Shown here one piece after another: positions 7,903-16,008 of a stretch of DNA of 64,000 bases. Both the position numbers and the translations under genes were made by a program. Under the pieces are notes generated by a model that searched no databases, was not told where the DNA came from, and saw nothing but the letters and a program-made list of their open reading frames with translations. How positions within the stretch are numbered: position 1 is the first letter of the stretch; each line of letters starts with the position of its first letter. Origin of the DNA: Sphingopyxis macrogoltabida (lineage in GTDB: Bacteria > Pseudomonadota > Alphaproteobacteria > Sphingomonadales > Sphingomonadaceae); NCBI RefSeq assembly GCF_001314325.1, contig NZ_CP009429.1, forward strand, positions 2,418,501 to 2,482,500, written 5' to 3'.

Positions 7903-9963
7903 ATGACCACCCCACCCCGCCGCCCGGTCACCAAGACGATCGGCAGCGTCACCTTCGACGACCCCTATGACTGGCTCCAGCACGACAGCGACGAAGCGCT
8001 GGCGTGGCAGTGGGAACAGGATGCAATTGCCGAACGTGAAGCGCGCGCCTGGCCGCATTTCGAGGCGCTGAAGGAACAGATCCGCGCCAACGACGCCGGC
8101 AATTTCATGGTCTCGCGGACGCCGCCGCGTCTCCGCGGCGATCGCTGGTTCTGGATCGCGCCGCCCCCCGGCGGCGGCGGGCGCGTCGTCTGGACCTCGA
8201 CCAGCCTCGCCGACCCGGGGCAGCCGGTCTTCGCCCTCGCCGATCATGTCGCGCCCGAAGACGCGGCGAGCGCGGCGGTATTGTGGTGGGAGCCGTCACC
8301 CGACGGCGCCCGCGTCGCGGCGATCGTCTGCATCGGCGGCGACATGATGGGCGAATGGCATGTCTTCGATACCGCGACCGGCCAGGCGGTGCGCGCGCCG
8401 CTGCCGGCGATCGGTTACAGCGGCGCGATCCCGGGCTGGCTCGCCGACGGCAGCGGCTTCTATCTCCACGGCCGCGACACGCAAGGGCGCCACCGCATCG
8501 GCTTTGTCGCGCTCGACGAGGGCGTCGCCGACCGGCCCGAGGTCGTGTTCGGCGATGCCGAGGTGCCAGCCAACATGTCGGGCCTCAGTTGCAACGTCTC
8601 GCCGGGCGAACGCTGGGTGATCGCGGATTCGGGCCCGCACGAACGCACCGCCTATGTCGTCGGCGATACGCGCACGGGCGAATGGCGCCCCTTCATTCCC
8701 GACGGCTATGACGGCGAACTGACCGGCGGCTGGCTCGACGCCGACACCTATGTCGCGCGCGCGCACGGCGACGACACGCCGCGCGGCCGCATCGTCGCCA
8801 TTCCGGTGGCGACCTCGCAGGACCGCAGCACGTGGCGCGAGATCGCGCCGCAAAGCGCGGCGGTGATCCGCGCCGTCGGCACGATCCGCGGCAAGATCGT
8901 CGTCGCCGAACTGCTGCACGTCTCGCTGCGCCTTCGCGTCATCGATCCCGTCGACGGCAGCGAACAGCTCGTGCCGCTCGAAGAGGCGGGCGCGAGCTGG
9001 ATCAGCGCCTTCCACCGTTTCGACCGCACCGACGCGCTGACCTTCGACTATGCGAGCTTCACCAAGACCGCCGGCATCTATCATTACGACCTGGACAGCG
9101 GCGAAGTGAGCACCGTCGTCGCGCCCGAGGTCGAACTGGAGGGGATCAAGGTCAGCCAGCATTTCGCGCGCGGCAAGGACGGCGTCCATATCCCCTATTA
9201 TCTGGTCCACCGCGACGATCTGGACTTCAGCGCGCCGCGCCCGGCGCTGATCACCGCCTATGGCGGCTTCAATTCGGCCTTCGTCCCGGCCTTCCTCGCC
9301 CATTTCACGCCCTTCGTCCGCGCCGGCGGCGTGCTGATCCACGCCAACATCCGCGGCGGCGGCGAATATGGCAAGATCTGGCACGACAGCGGCCGGCTCG
9401 CGTGCAAATGGAACAGCTATCTCGACCTCTTCGCCATCATCGAGGAAGCGATCGCCAACGGTGTCACCGCGACCGACCGGCTGGCGATGACCGGCGCGAG
9501 CAACGGCGGCCTGCTCGCGGGGGTCGCGATCGTCCATCGCCCCGACCTGTTCCGCGTCGTCGTCCCCGACGTGCCGACCTTCGACGAGATGGAGCCGCTT
9601 CCCGACGACGCCGAATCGGCGCCGATCCGCGCGATCTTCTGGCAGGATTATGGCGATCCGCAGGATCCCGTGATGTCGAAGATCCTCTATTCCTATTCGC
9701 CCTATCACAATGTCCGCGATGGCGTCGCCTATCCCGCGGTGTTCCAGGTCTTCGGCGAAAAGGATGCCGGTTGCCGCCCCTTCCACGGCCGCAAGTTCAC
9801 CGCGCGGATGCTCGAAGCATCGACGTCGGGCCACCGGACGCTGCTGCGCGTGTGGAAGGATACCGGCCACGCCTCATTCGACGCCGACACCTCAGTGACC
9901 CAGCGCGCCGAATGGCTTGGCTTCGTGATGGCCGAACTGGGGATGGCGCCGGTCTCGTCGTGA
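7903..9963 (+). CDS. Prolyl oligopeptidase family serine peptidase (S9)
   Basis: A 686-residue S9A-type peptidase: an N-terminal beta-propeller covering roughly residues 60-400 and a C-terminal alpha/beta hydrolase domain. The nucleophile motif is GASNGG. The Asp is in FGEKDAGCRP and the His in DTGHASF. The ATG at 7903 with GGGAGA upstream is chosen over an open extension into the SRPBCC gene. There is no export signal, so it likely cleaves short proline-containing peptides in the cytoplasm. It is the third gene of the CocE-SRPBCC-POP operon. The neighbouring TetR gene is convergent with it. Confidence 0.9.
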   Translation: MTTPPRRPVTKTIGSVTFDDPYDWLQHDSDEALAWQWEQDAIAEREARAWPHFEALKEQIRANDAGNFMVSRTPPRLRGDRWFWIAPPPGGGGRVVWTSTSLADPGQPVFALADHVAPEDAASAAVLWWEPSPDGARVAAIVCIGGDMMGEWHVFDTATGQAVRAPLPAIGYSGAIPGWLADGSGFYLHGRDTQGRHRIGFVALDEGVADRPEVVFGDAEVPANMSGLSCNVSPGERWVIADSGPHERTAYVVGDTRTGEWRPFIPDGYDGELTGGWLDADTYVARAHGDDTPRGRIVAIPVATSQDRSTWREIAPQSAAVIRAVGTIRGKIVVAELLHVSLRLRVIDPVDGSEQLVPLEEAGASWISAFHRFDRTDALTFDYASFTKTAGIYHYDLDSGEVSTVVAPEVELEGIKVSQHFARGKDGVHIPYYLVHRDDLDFSAPRPALITAYGGFNSAFVPAFLAHFTPFVRAGGVLIHANIRGGGEYGKIWHDSGRLACKWNSYLDLFAIIEEAIANGVTATDRLAMTGASNGGLLAGVAIVHRPDLFRVVVPDVPTFDEMEPLPDDAESAPIRAIFWQDYGDPQDPVMSKILYSYSPYHNVRDGVAYPAVFQVFGEKDAGCRPFHGRKFTARMLEASTSGHRTLLRVWKDTGHASFDADTSVTQRAEWLGFVMAELGMAPVSS

Positions 9964-9995
9964 CCGGCGCTATGGGCCGGGCTGCGGCGCGGTCC

Positions 9996-10649
9996 TCAGG
10001 CGGCCTTCGGCTTCGCCTTCGCCCGCGGCTTCGGCTTGTCGAGCGTGCGGAGCGCATCCTCGAGGTCGGCGGGCGCCGGCAGGCCGGTCACCGCGGTGCA
10101 ATAATAGGGTGCCAGCTTGATCCGCTCTTCCAGCGTCTCGCGGATCGCGAGGGCATAATAGCCGATCTGGTGGAAATACATCACGCGGGCGCGGACGAAC
10201 GCCTCGGTCCCCTTGATCCCGTTGTGCTCGAGGAAGAGCTGGAACAGTCCGATCCACGCGTCGTCGATGTCGTGAACCACCTTGGTCACGTCGCGCGACT
10301 TGCGCGCCCAGACGCGGATCGCGATGTCGAACGCCGGGAAATTCGGGTCCTCGCCCAGCCAGACCTTGAACAGCTCGATCAGCCCCGTCGCCCCTTCGGC
10401 GGCGCGCTGTTCGATCGCGGCGATTTCGCGGCGATTATTATCCTTCCAGTCCTCCAGCAGCGCGTCGAGCAATTCCTGCCGATGCTTGAAATGCCAATAG
10501 AAGCTGCCGCGCGTCACCTTCATCCGGCGCGCCAGCACATCCACCTTCACATCGTCGACGCCCGACGCGATCAGCGCCTTGCGCGCGACCGCGATCCAGT
10601 CCCCGCGGGTCAAACGACCGTTCGCCACTGCACCTGCTCCTCTGTTCAT
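9996..10649 (-). CDS. TetR/AcrR family transcriptional regulator
   Basis: A 217-residue regulator with an N-terminal helix-turn-helix (VDVLARRMKVTRGSFYWHF) and a ligand-binding helical C-terminal part ending in a Lys/Pro/Ala tail. The ATG at 10649, preceded by GGAAGCGCG, is preferred over a longer in-frame start at 10775. It is divergent from the DadA-like gene. The gap between them carries TACATTTCTGTA, whose complement strongly resembles the site before the CocE hydrolase. It is the likely local controller of the peptide/D-amino-acid island. Its inducer is unknown. Confidence 0.85.
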   Translation of the reverse strand: MNRGAGAVANGRLTRGDWIAVARKALIASGVDDVKVDVLARRMKVTRGSFYWHFKHRQELLDALLEDWKDNNRREIAAIEQRAAEGATGLIELFKVWLGEDPNFPAFDIAIRVWARKSRDVTKVVHDIDDAWIGLFQLFLEHNGIKGTEAFVRARVMYFHQIGYYALAIRETLEERIKLAPYYCTAVTGLPAPADLEDALRTLDKPKPRAKAKPKAA

Positions 10650-10793
10650 CGCGCTTCCATCGCATGGAAGTCGGTTCGCCCATGCGCCGCTGTATCGATC
10701 AATTGCCCGTTTAGGAACGGCCAGTTTTACCGGCCGGCGATAATGACGAAGGCGAAATTGGCTTCGCCGGACCATATTTTTCCGTCCCGACCA

Positions 10794-10805
10794 TACATTT
10801 CTGTA
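10794..10805. promoter_or_regulatory. Candidate TetR operator, TACA-N4-TGTA
   Basis: TACATTTCTGTA is in the tetR-dadA divergent region. Its complement with flanks (GACAATACAGAAATGTATGG) aligns with GACAGTACAGTATTGTATGT at 5459-5478. A shared half-site arrangement is seen in the sequence; binding is inferred. Confidence 0.5.
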
Positions 10806-10900
10806 TTGTCGATTTTTGGCGCAACCGCTAAGCCGATAGGGCCCGGCGCGAGGTCGGCGAAGACGCCGCGACTCGCGCTGGCGGCAAGGGAAAGAATGCG

Positions 10901-12160
10901 GTGGCCGACAATCTGATCATCGGATGCGGAGTCGTCGGGCTGACCACGGCGCTCGAACTGCTTGGGCGCGGCGAACGCGTCACGCTGGTCGATTCGGCCG
11001 CGCAGGAGGGGCTCGGCACCAGCTTCGCCAACGGCGGCTTGCTCACCCCCTCGATGTCCGATCCCTGGAACGCACCGGGCGTCCACCGCCACCTGCTCGA
11101 ATATCTCGTCAGTTCGTCGGCGGCGCTCAAGATCCGCCTCGGCGCCCTGCCCTCGCTCCTTCGCTGGGGCCCGCAATTCCTGCTCAACTCGCGCGCCGCG
11201 CCGCACCGCAAGGCAACGCTCGCCAACCTCGAACTCGCAACCTATTCGCTCGCGGCGATGAAGGAACTGCGCGAGCGCTTCGGCTTCGCCTTCGATGCAT
11301 CGGACGGCGGCGCGCTCAAATTCTTCCGGACCGAAGCGGCCTTCGACGCGGCGCTCGCCATCGCCGATCTCGTCCGCGAACATGGCATCGAAGCCCGGCC
11401 GCTCGACGGCAAGGGCGCGGTCGAGGTCGAACCCTGCCTTGCGCCGGTGGGCGGCGAGATTGCCGGCGCGATCCACTATCCCGGCGACGCGTCTGGCGAT
11501 GCCTATCTTTTCTGCCGCGAGGCTGCACGAACGATCGCCGAGCTTGGCGGCATCTTTCGCTACGGCCAGACCGTCGAGGCGGTCGAGGTCCGCGGCGGCG
11601 GCGTCGCAGGGGTGCGGGTGGCAGGTGAGACGATCGCGGCCGAACGCGTCGTCGTCGCGGCCGGGGTCGCCAGCCCGGCGCTCGCCGCGAAGCTCGGGCT
11701 CGATCTCGCGGTCAAGCCTGTCAAAGGCTATTCGATGACCTACACGCCCGACCCTGCGGGGCCGATGCCGCGCCTGCCGGTCATCGACGACGGCTATCAC
11801 ACCGCCATCACCCCGCTCGGCACCCGGCTGCGCGTCGCCGGAACTGCCGAGTTCGCGGGCCACGACCTGCGGCTCGATCCGAAGCGGATCGGCAATCTGG
11901 GGCAGCTTTTCAAGGCGACCTATCCGGCGATCGCGGGCGAGGCGGTGCTCGCGACCGGCCGGCCGTGGACAGGCCTGCGCCCGGTCGCCGCCGATGGCCG
12001 TCCCTATATCGGGCCTGGCCGGGTCGCGGGGTCGTGGGTCAACGCCGGTCACGGCCATCTCGGCTGGACGCTTGCCGCGGGATCGGCGCGCCTGCTTGCC
12101 GACCTGATGACGGGCGCGCGTCCCGAACTCGACCCGTCGCCCTACGCGCCTTGCCGCTGA
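10901..12160 (+). CDS. FAD-dependent D-amino acid dehydrogenase-like oxidoreductase (DadA family)
   Basis: A 419-residue DAO/DadA-type flavoprotein. The N-terminal dinucleotide fold is LIIGCGVVGLTTALELLG (GxGxxG). The C-terminal half has VKPVKGYSMT and TGLRPVAADGRPYIGP, typical of DadA, and a final NAGHGHLGWTLAAGSARLLAD FAD-contact region. It starts with GTG after AAGGGAAAG. The enzyme should oxidatively deaminate D-amino acids to 2-oxo acids and imines. RidA (13040-13393), which hydrolyses such imines, lies two genes downstream. Upstream, the tetR gene is divergent. Substrate specificity (D-Ala or broad) is not determinable. Confidence 0.85.
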   Translation: MADNLIIGCGVVGLTTALELLGRGERVTLVDSAAQEGLGTSFANGGLLTPSMSDPWNAPGVHRHLLEYLVSSSAALKIRLGALPSLLRWGPQFLLNSRAAPHRKATLANLELATYSLAAMKELRERFGFAFDASDGGALKFFRTEAAFDAALAIADLVREHGIEARPLDGKGAVEVEPCLAPVGGEIAGAIHYPGDASGDAYLFCREAARTIAELGGIFRYGQTVEAVEVRGGGVAGVRVAGETIAAERVVVAAGVASPALAAKLGLDLAVKPVKGYSMTYTPDPAGPMPRLPVIDDGYHTAITPLGTRLRVAGTAEFAGHDLRLDPKRIGNLGQLFKATYPAIAGEAVLATGRPWTGLRPVAADGRPYIGPGRVAGSWVNAGHGHLGWTLAAGSARLLADLMTGARPELDPSPYAPCR

Positions 12161-12250
12161 TTTTTTCGTGCCGCGGCACCGATCGACCGTGCAGGCGATC
12201 CGATCGGAAACCCGAAAAGAACAGGAAATCTAGGGCGAAGCACTTCAATT

Positions 12251-12266
12251 TATCCTGATTAGGATA
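12251..12266. promoter_or_regulatory. Candidate autoregulatory operator of the XRE-cupin gene
   Basis: TATCCTGATTAGGATA consists of perfect 6-base arms around GATT, 36 bases before the GTG start. A TATAAG that could serve as a -10 element overlaps its right edge (12265-12270). XRE-cupin regulators often bind dyads at their own promoters, but no second copy was found in the window. Confidence 0.4.
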
Positions 12267-12301
12267 TAAGTATCGGACCGAAACAGAAGGAGCGAATATC
12301 G

Positions 12302-12931
12302 GTGGCAGGTGGTCGAAAGACTTTGGGTGCGGTGATGGCGGGCCTTCGCACGCGCAACGGCTGGACGCTCAAGGAAATGAGCCAGCACAGCGGCATCCCC
12401 ATGTCGACCCTGTCGAAGGTCGAGCATGACCGGCTGTCGCTCACTTACGACAAGCTGCAACAGGTCAGCGAGCGGCTCAACATCAGCATGGCCGACCTGT
12501 TCGCCGAAGAACCCGCGGCGGCGACCGTCCTCGGACGGCGCAGCGTCGGCACGCTCGAAACGGCGGTCCGCGTCGAAACGCCCAATTATGAATATAATTA
12601 TGTCTGCACCGAGCTCCGGAACAAGCGCATGGTACCCGTCATCACGCGCATCCGTGCCAAGACGATCGAGGAATTCGGCGAACTCGTCCGCCATTCGGGC
12701 GAGGAATTCATCTATGTCGTCGAGGGACGGCTGATCGTGCACACCGAATTTTACGATCCGATCGAGCTGAACCCCGGCGAGTCCATCTATATCGATTCGG
12801 GCATGGGCCATGCCTATGTCTGCGATGCGAAATCGGGCGAAACGCTGACCATCGGCGTCATGTCGAGCGCCGACGAGGATCTGTCGGCGCTCGTCCCCAG
12901 CGCCAGCCACCGTCCGGGCAAAGCCGCTTAG
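12302..12931 (+). CDS. XRE family regulator with C-terminal cupin sensor domain
   Basis: A 209-residue two-domain regulator. Residues about 8-65 form a Cro/CI-type helix-turn-helix (EMSQHSGIPMSTLSKVEHDR). Residues about 125-200 form a single cupin beta-barrel (VVEGRLIVHTEF, then LNPGESIYIDSGMGHAYV). The GTG start is preceded by AGAAGGAG. Members of this class (PuuR or SutR-like) sense amines, amino acids or sulfur compounds. Here it sits between a DadA-like oxidase and RidA, suggesting control of D-amino-acid or imine metabolism. A 16-base dyad lies just upstream. Confidence 0.85.
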   Translation: MAGGRKTLGAVMAGLRTRNGWTLKEMSQHSGIPMSTLSKVEHDRLSLTYDKLQQVSERLNISMADLFAEEPAAATVLGRRSVGTLETAVRVETPNYEYNYVCTELRNKRMVPVITRIRAKTIEEFGELVRHSGEEFIYVVEGRLIVHTEFYDPIELNPGESIYIDSGMGHAYVCDAKSGETLTIGVMSSADEDLSALVPSASHRPGKAA

Positions 12932-13039
12932 GGAGCCCCCGAACTGCCATAACCCCGCCCCGCAAGGGCTGAAGATCGACGACGGTCGCGCCCGCGGCCT
13001 TCGCACCAACACGTCCCGACCAAATCAAGGAGCAAGATC

Positions 13040-13393
13040 ATGACCAATATTTCCGCCCTGCCGCTGTCGATGGTTCGCCAGGCCGGCGACCTCGTCTTCA
13101 TTTCGGGCCAGCTCTCGCTCGCCGACGGCAAGGTCTTCGGCGACGACATCGTCACCCAGACCGGGCGCGCGCTCGACGGGCTCGAAGGCCATCTCGCCAG
13201 CCTCGGCCTTGACCTGACCGACGTGGTCAAGACGACGATCTGGATCACGTCAAAGGAGAATTTCGCGGGCTTCAACGCGACCTACGCCGCGCGTTTCAGC
13301 GCCCCCTACCCCGCGCGGTCGACGGTGGTCAGCGATCTCGTACTCGACGGCGCGCTCGTCGAGATCGAAGCGGTCGCGCAGCTTCGCCGCTGA
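13040..13393 (+). CDS. RidA family protein (enamine/imine deaminase)
   Basis: A 117-residue Rid/YjgF/UK114 trimeric protein that hydrolyses reactive 2-aminoacrylate-type imines. The usual pattern is present: SGQLSLADGKV near the start, the LTDVVKTTIWI segment, the conserved Arg in YPARSTVV, and the C-terminal ALVEIEAVAQL. It has a good AAGGAG ribosome site. Its position after an FAD amino-acid oxidase and in the same island as a PLP deaminase is metabolically coherent, since both generate imines. It ends just before a strong bidirectional terminator. Confidence 0.85.
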   Translation: MTNISALPLSMVRQAGDLVFISGQLSLADGKVFGDDIVTQTGRALDGLEGHLASLGLDLTDVVKTTIWITSKENFAGFNATYAARFSAPYPARSTVVSDLVLDGALVEIEAVAQLRR

Positions 13394-13407
13394 CCCGGCG
13401 CGGTCGG

Positions 13408-13429
13408 AGGGGGCGGAAAGCCGCCCCCT
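13408..13429. terminator. Bidirectional intrinsic terminator between ridA and the outer-membrane channel gene
   Basis: AGGGGGCGG-AAAG-CCGCCCCCT forms a perfect 9-bp GC-rich stem with a 4-base loop. It sits in the 36-base gap between convergent stops. Only short T/A tracts flank it. Confidence 0.75.
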
Positions 13430-14263
13430 TCAGAACCGCCGCGCGATGCCGAAATAGACCTCGGCGTCGGGGCTGTCGCGGTTGAGGCCGAGGTTCACCC
13501 CGACGTCGAACTGCGTGTCGCCGCCGGCCTGCCAGCCCATCGACAGGCCCGCCAGCGCCTGCGTGTTGTGGCCGCCTGGATCGCGGTCGCGGTACAGCGA
13601 TATTTCGGCGGCCGCCGAGAGGCTGTCGCTCAGGCCGAAACCGAAGCCGACGACGCTGCCATAACCCAGATGCCGTCCGTCGCCATCGCCGTCGACCGCC
13701 GCATCGACCTGCGGCGTGACGCCAAGCGACAGGGAATCCGACAGGTCGAAGCTCATCGGCACCAGCAATCCGCCGCCCCAGTCGCCGGCGCCGATCGCGC
13801 TGCCGCCCGCCGGCAGGCTGGCATAGGGCATCACCGCGACCGAAAAGCCCGATCCGTCGGGATTGCGCAGATTCTGCCGCAGCGCGAGTGTGACGTCGCC
13901 GATCCCCGACGCCTTGCCGACCGTCCCTGCGGCGCGGTCGCGGGTCCGGACATGGCCATAGGCGGTCCAGCCAAGCTGCGCCTCGAGGCTGTCGGTCAGG
14001 CCGATGCGAACCAGCGCATCGCCGACTTGCATTGTGTCGGTTCGTACCGGCCCCTGCCGGTCGCGTGTCCAGTCGCCCAGCCCCAGTTCGAATATCACGT
14101 CGCCGCGGTCGACGGTGCAGGCCGGCGTGCCGAGCCCCGGGCGATCGGAGCAAAGCTCGCGCTGCTCCTCGGCGGCGGCGGGGCTTGCGATCAGGGCGAT
14201 CGGCAGCAGCAAGGCCGGCGCGAACGGCAAGGCTGATCGGGTCCCGGCGGCAATCGTCATCAT
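13430..14263 (-). CDS. Outer-membrane transporter-like beta-barrel protein (phenol MetA-pathway family)
   Basis: About 277 residues: a Sec signal peptide ending ASPAAA, then alternating beta strands with repeated SDSL/GxGDVT motifs and the terminal FGIARRF, ending in the aromatic residue typical of outer-membrane barrels. It resembles the putative MetA-pathway-of-phenol-degradation group, whose members are thought to move aromatic compounds across the outer membrane. The start is uncertain: ATGs at 14263 and 14260, or a GTG at 14278. It lies 47 bases downstream of the maleate isomerase on the same strand and may be the last gene of the aromatic catabolic operon. Confidence 0.7.
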   Translation of the reverse strand: MMTIAAGTRSALPFAPALLLPIALIASPAAAEEQRELCSDRPGLGTPACTVDRGDVIFELGLGDWTRDRQGPVRTDTMQVGDALVRIGLTDSLEAQLGWTAYGHVRTRDRAAGTVGKASGIGDVTLALRQNLRNPDGSGFSVAVMPYASLPAGGSAIGAGDWGGGLLVPMSFDLSDSLSLGVTPQVDAAVDGDGDGRHLGYGSVVGFGFGLSDSLSAAAEISLYRDRDPGGHNTQALAGLSMGWQAGGDTQFDVGVNLGLNRDSPDAEVYFGIARRF

Positions 14264-14309
14264 CGCCCCATTCCCCACATCCCGATACTTTGCAAGCGGT
14301 TGACCCGCT

Positions 14310-15062
14310 TCAATAGCGTCCCGACAGCAGCGCCCCGGCGCCGGGCACTTCGGTGTGCAAGCCCAGCCGCGTCAGCATCTGGTGCGCGGTACAGATCGCC
14401 GCCGAAATCACCGGTTTGCCGATCGCATCCTCGATCTTCTGCACCGACGGCAGCGACGGCATCTGGACGCACGCCGACAGGACGAGCGCATCAATGCCGC
14501 CGAGGTCGAGCCGTTTGTAATGGTCGAGCAGGTTCGCCGGGTCCTGCGCCGCGACCTCCAGATTGTCCGGAATTTCGAGGGCCAGCCAGTCGCTTACCTC
14601 GACGCCCTCGGTCTCGATATAGGATACGACCATCTGCGTCAGCGGCTTCATATAGGGCGCGACGAGCGCGATGCGCTTTGCCTCCAGCACCTTCAGCCCC
14701 TCGACCAGCGCGCCGGCGCTGGTGACGACGGGCGCGGCATGGCCGTTCTCGACCGTCCGCTGGTGCAACCGCGCCTCCGACACGCGATGATAGCCCTCGC
14801 CCATGCTCATGATCGCGACGAGGCAGGCATAGCCGAGCACGTCGACCGCGGCGTCGGACAGTTCGAGCGCGCAGCGGTCGGAATCGGCGTCCATCGCCGC
14901 CAGTTCCTCCTTCGTCACCTTCTTCATCCGCATCCGCGACGAGTGAAAGGTGAAGCGTTCGGGTGCGATCCCCTCGCGCGCGCGGAGCAGCGCCGGAATC
15001 TCGGTTTCCATCGTGACATTCGAGCTCGGGACGATCTGCCCGATCCGGATCGGTCTTGCCAT
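14310..15062 (-). CDS. Maleate cis-trans isomerase family protein (Asp/Glu racemase superfamily)
   Basis: A 250-residue member of the maleate isomerase/arylmalonate decarboxylase group. The N-terminal PSSNVTMETEIPA is characteristic. The two expected catalytic cysteines are in LGYACLVAI and LSACVQMPSL. The ATG at 15062 is used; longer in-frame starts lie in the upstream FAA hydrolase gene. It would convert maleate to fumarate, completing a gentisate-type route whose ring dioxygenase and hydrolase are the two preceding genes. The gap to the preceding stop is 11 bases. Confidence 0.8.
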   Translation of the reverse strand: MARPIRIGQIVPSSNVTMETEIPALLRAREGIAPERFTFHSSRMRMKKVTKEELAAMDADSDRCALELSDAAVDVLGYACLVAIMSMGEGYHRVSEARLHQRTVENGHAAPVVTSAGALVEGLKVLEAKRIALVAPYMKPLTQMVVSYIETEGVEVSDWLALEIPDNLEVAAQDPANLLDHYKRLDLGGIDALVLSACVQMPSLPSVQKIEDAIGKPVISAAICTAHQMLTRLGLHTEVPGAGALLSGRY

Positions 15063-15073
15063 GATTCCGCCCC

Positions 15074-15982
15074 TCAGACCGCGACGATCGGGTTGCGCAG
15101 CGTGCCGATGCCCTCGACGGTGCATTCGACGACGTCGCCCGGCCACATGAACTCCTGCGGATCGCGGCCCGCGCCGACCCCCGCCGGGGTCCCGGTCGCG
15201 ATGATGTCGCCCGGCTCCAGCGTCATCACGCTCGAAATATCGGCGATGAGCTGGTCCACATTGAACAGCATGAAGCGCGTGTTGCTGTTCTGCTTCTCGA
15301 CCCCGTTGACGCGGGTCGACAGATTGAGGTTATGCGGGTCGCCGATCTCGTCCGCCGTGACGATGCACGGCCCCATCGGCGCGAAGCTGTCCTGTCCCTT
15401 CGACACGATCCACTGCCCGGCGCGGCGGCAATCGCGCGCGCTGACGTCGTTGATCACCGTGTAACCGAACACATGGTTCAGCGCGTCGGCCTCGGCAACA
15501 TGACGCGCGGTGCTGCCGATGACCACCGCCAGCTCGGTTTCCCAGTCGAGCTGCTGCGTCACCCTCGCATTATGGCGGATCGGATCATTCCATGCGACGA
15601 CCGCGGTCGGCGGTTTGGAGAAGATCACCGGCTGCTTCGGAAGTTCGTTCGACGTGTCGAGACTGCGTGCTGATTCAGCGACATGCTCGGTATAGTTGAG
15701 ACCGATACCGAAGATATTCTTGCGCGGCCGCGGGATCGGCGCGAGCAAGGCGACATTGCCCTCGGGCAGCGAGGTGCCGACCAGATCGGCGCTCGTCGCC
15801 CCGGCGACCGCTTCCTTGAGGAAGCGCAGCCCGATCGGCCCCAGATCGATGAAATCGAGCATCGTCGAGGGCAGGTCCTGCCCGATCGCGTCGCCGAAAT
15901 ATTCGACGTCGATCACCAGCCCGTCGTGAAGCAGCCCGAGCCGCGGTTCGGTTTCAACGGTGCGATAGGTTACGAAGCGCAT
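15074..15982 (-). CDS. Fumarylacetoacetate hydrolase family protein
   Basis: A 302-residue FAH-fold hydrolase. IFGIGLNYTEHVAES, the metal-binding ETELAVVIG (Glu pair plus Asp-rich strands), YTVINDVSARDCR and GDIIATGTPAGVG are all in the expected order. Such enzymes cleave fumarylpyruvate, maleylpyruvate or acylpyruvates. Given an upstream gentisate-type dioxygenase and downstream maleate isomerase, hydrolysis of a maleylpyruvate-like ring-cleavage product to maleate and pyruvate is the best fit. A role on fumarylacetoacetate in phenylalanine breakdown is also possible, since phhA heads the same operon. ATG at 15982. Confidence 0.85.
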   Translation of the reverse strand: MRFVTYRTVETEPRLGLLHDGLVIDVEYFGDAIGQDLPSTMLDFIDLGPIGLRFLKEAVAGATSADLVGTSLPEGNVALLAPIPRPRKNIFGIGLNYTEHVAESARSLDTSNELPKQPVIFSKPPTAVVAWNDPIRHNARVTQQLDWETELAVVIGSTARHVAEADALNHVFGYTVINDVSARDCRRAGQWIVSKGQDSFAPMGPCIVTADEIGDPHNLNLSTRVNGVEKQNSNTRFMLFNVDQLIADISSVMTLEPGDIIATGTPAGVGAGRDPQEFMWPGDVVECTVEGIGTLRNPIVAV

Positions 15983-16008
15983 GAAGATGTCCTGTCTGTC
16001 TGGAAAAA

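Noticed and set aside
12168..12179. GTGCCGCGGCAC palindrome after dadA as a terminator
   Set aside because: The T run lies before the hairpin on the plus strand and would be an A run on the minus strand, so it does not form a usual intrinsic terminator in either direction.
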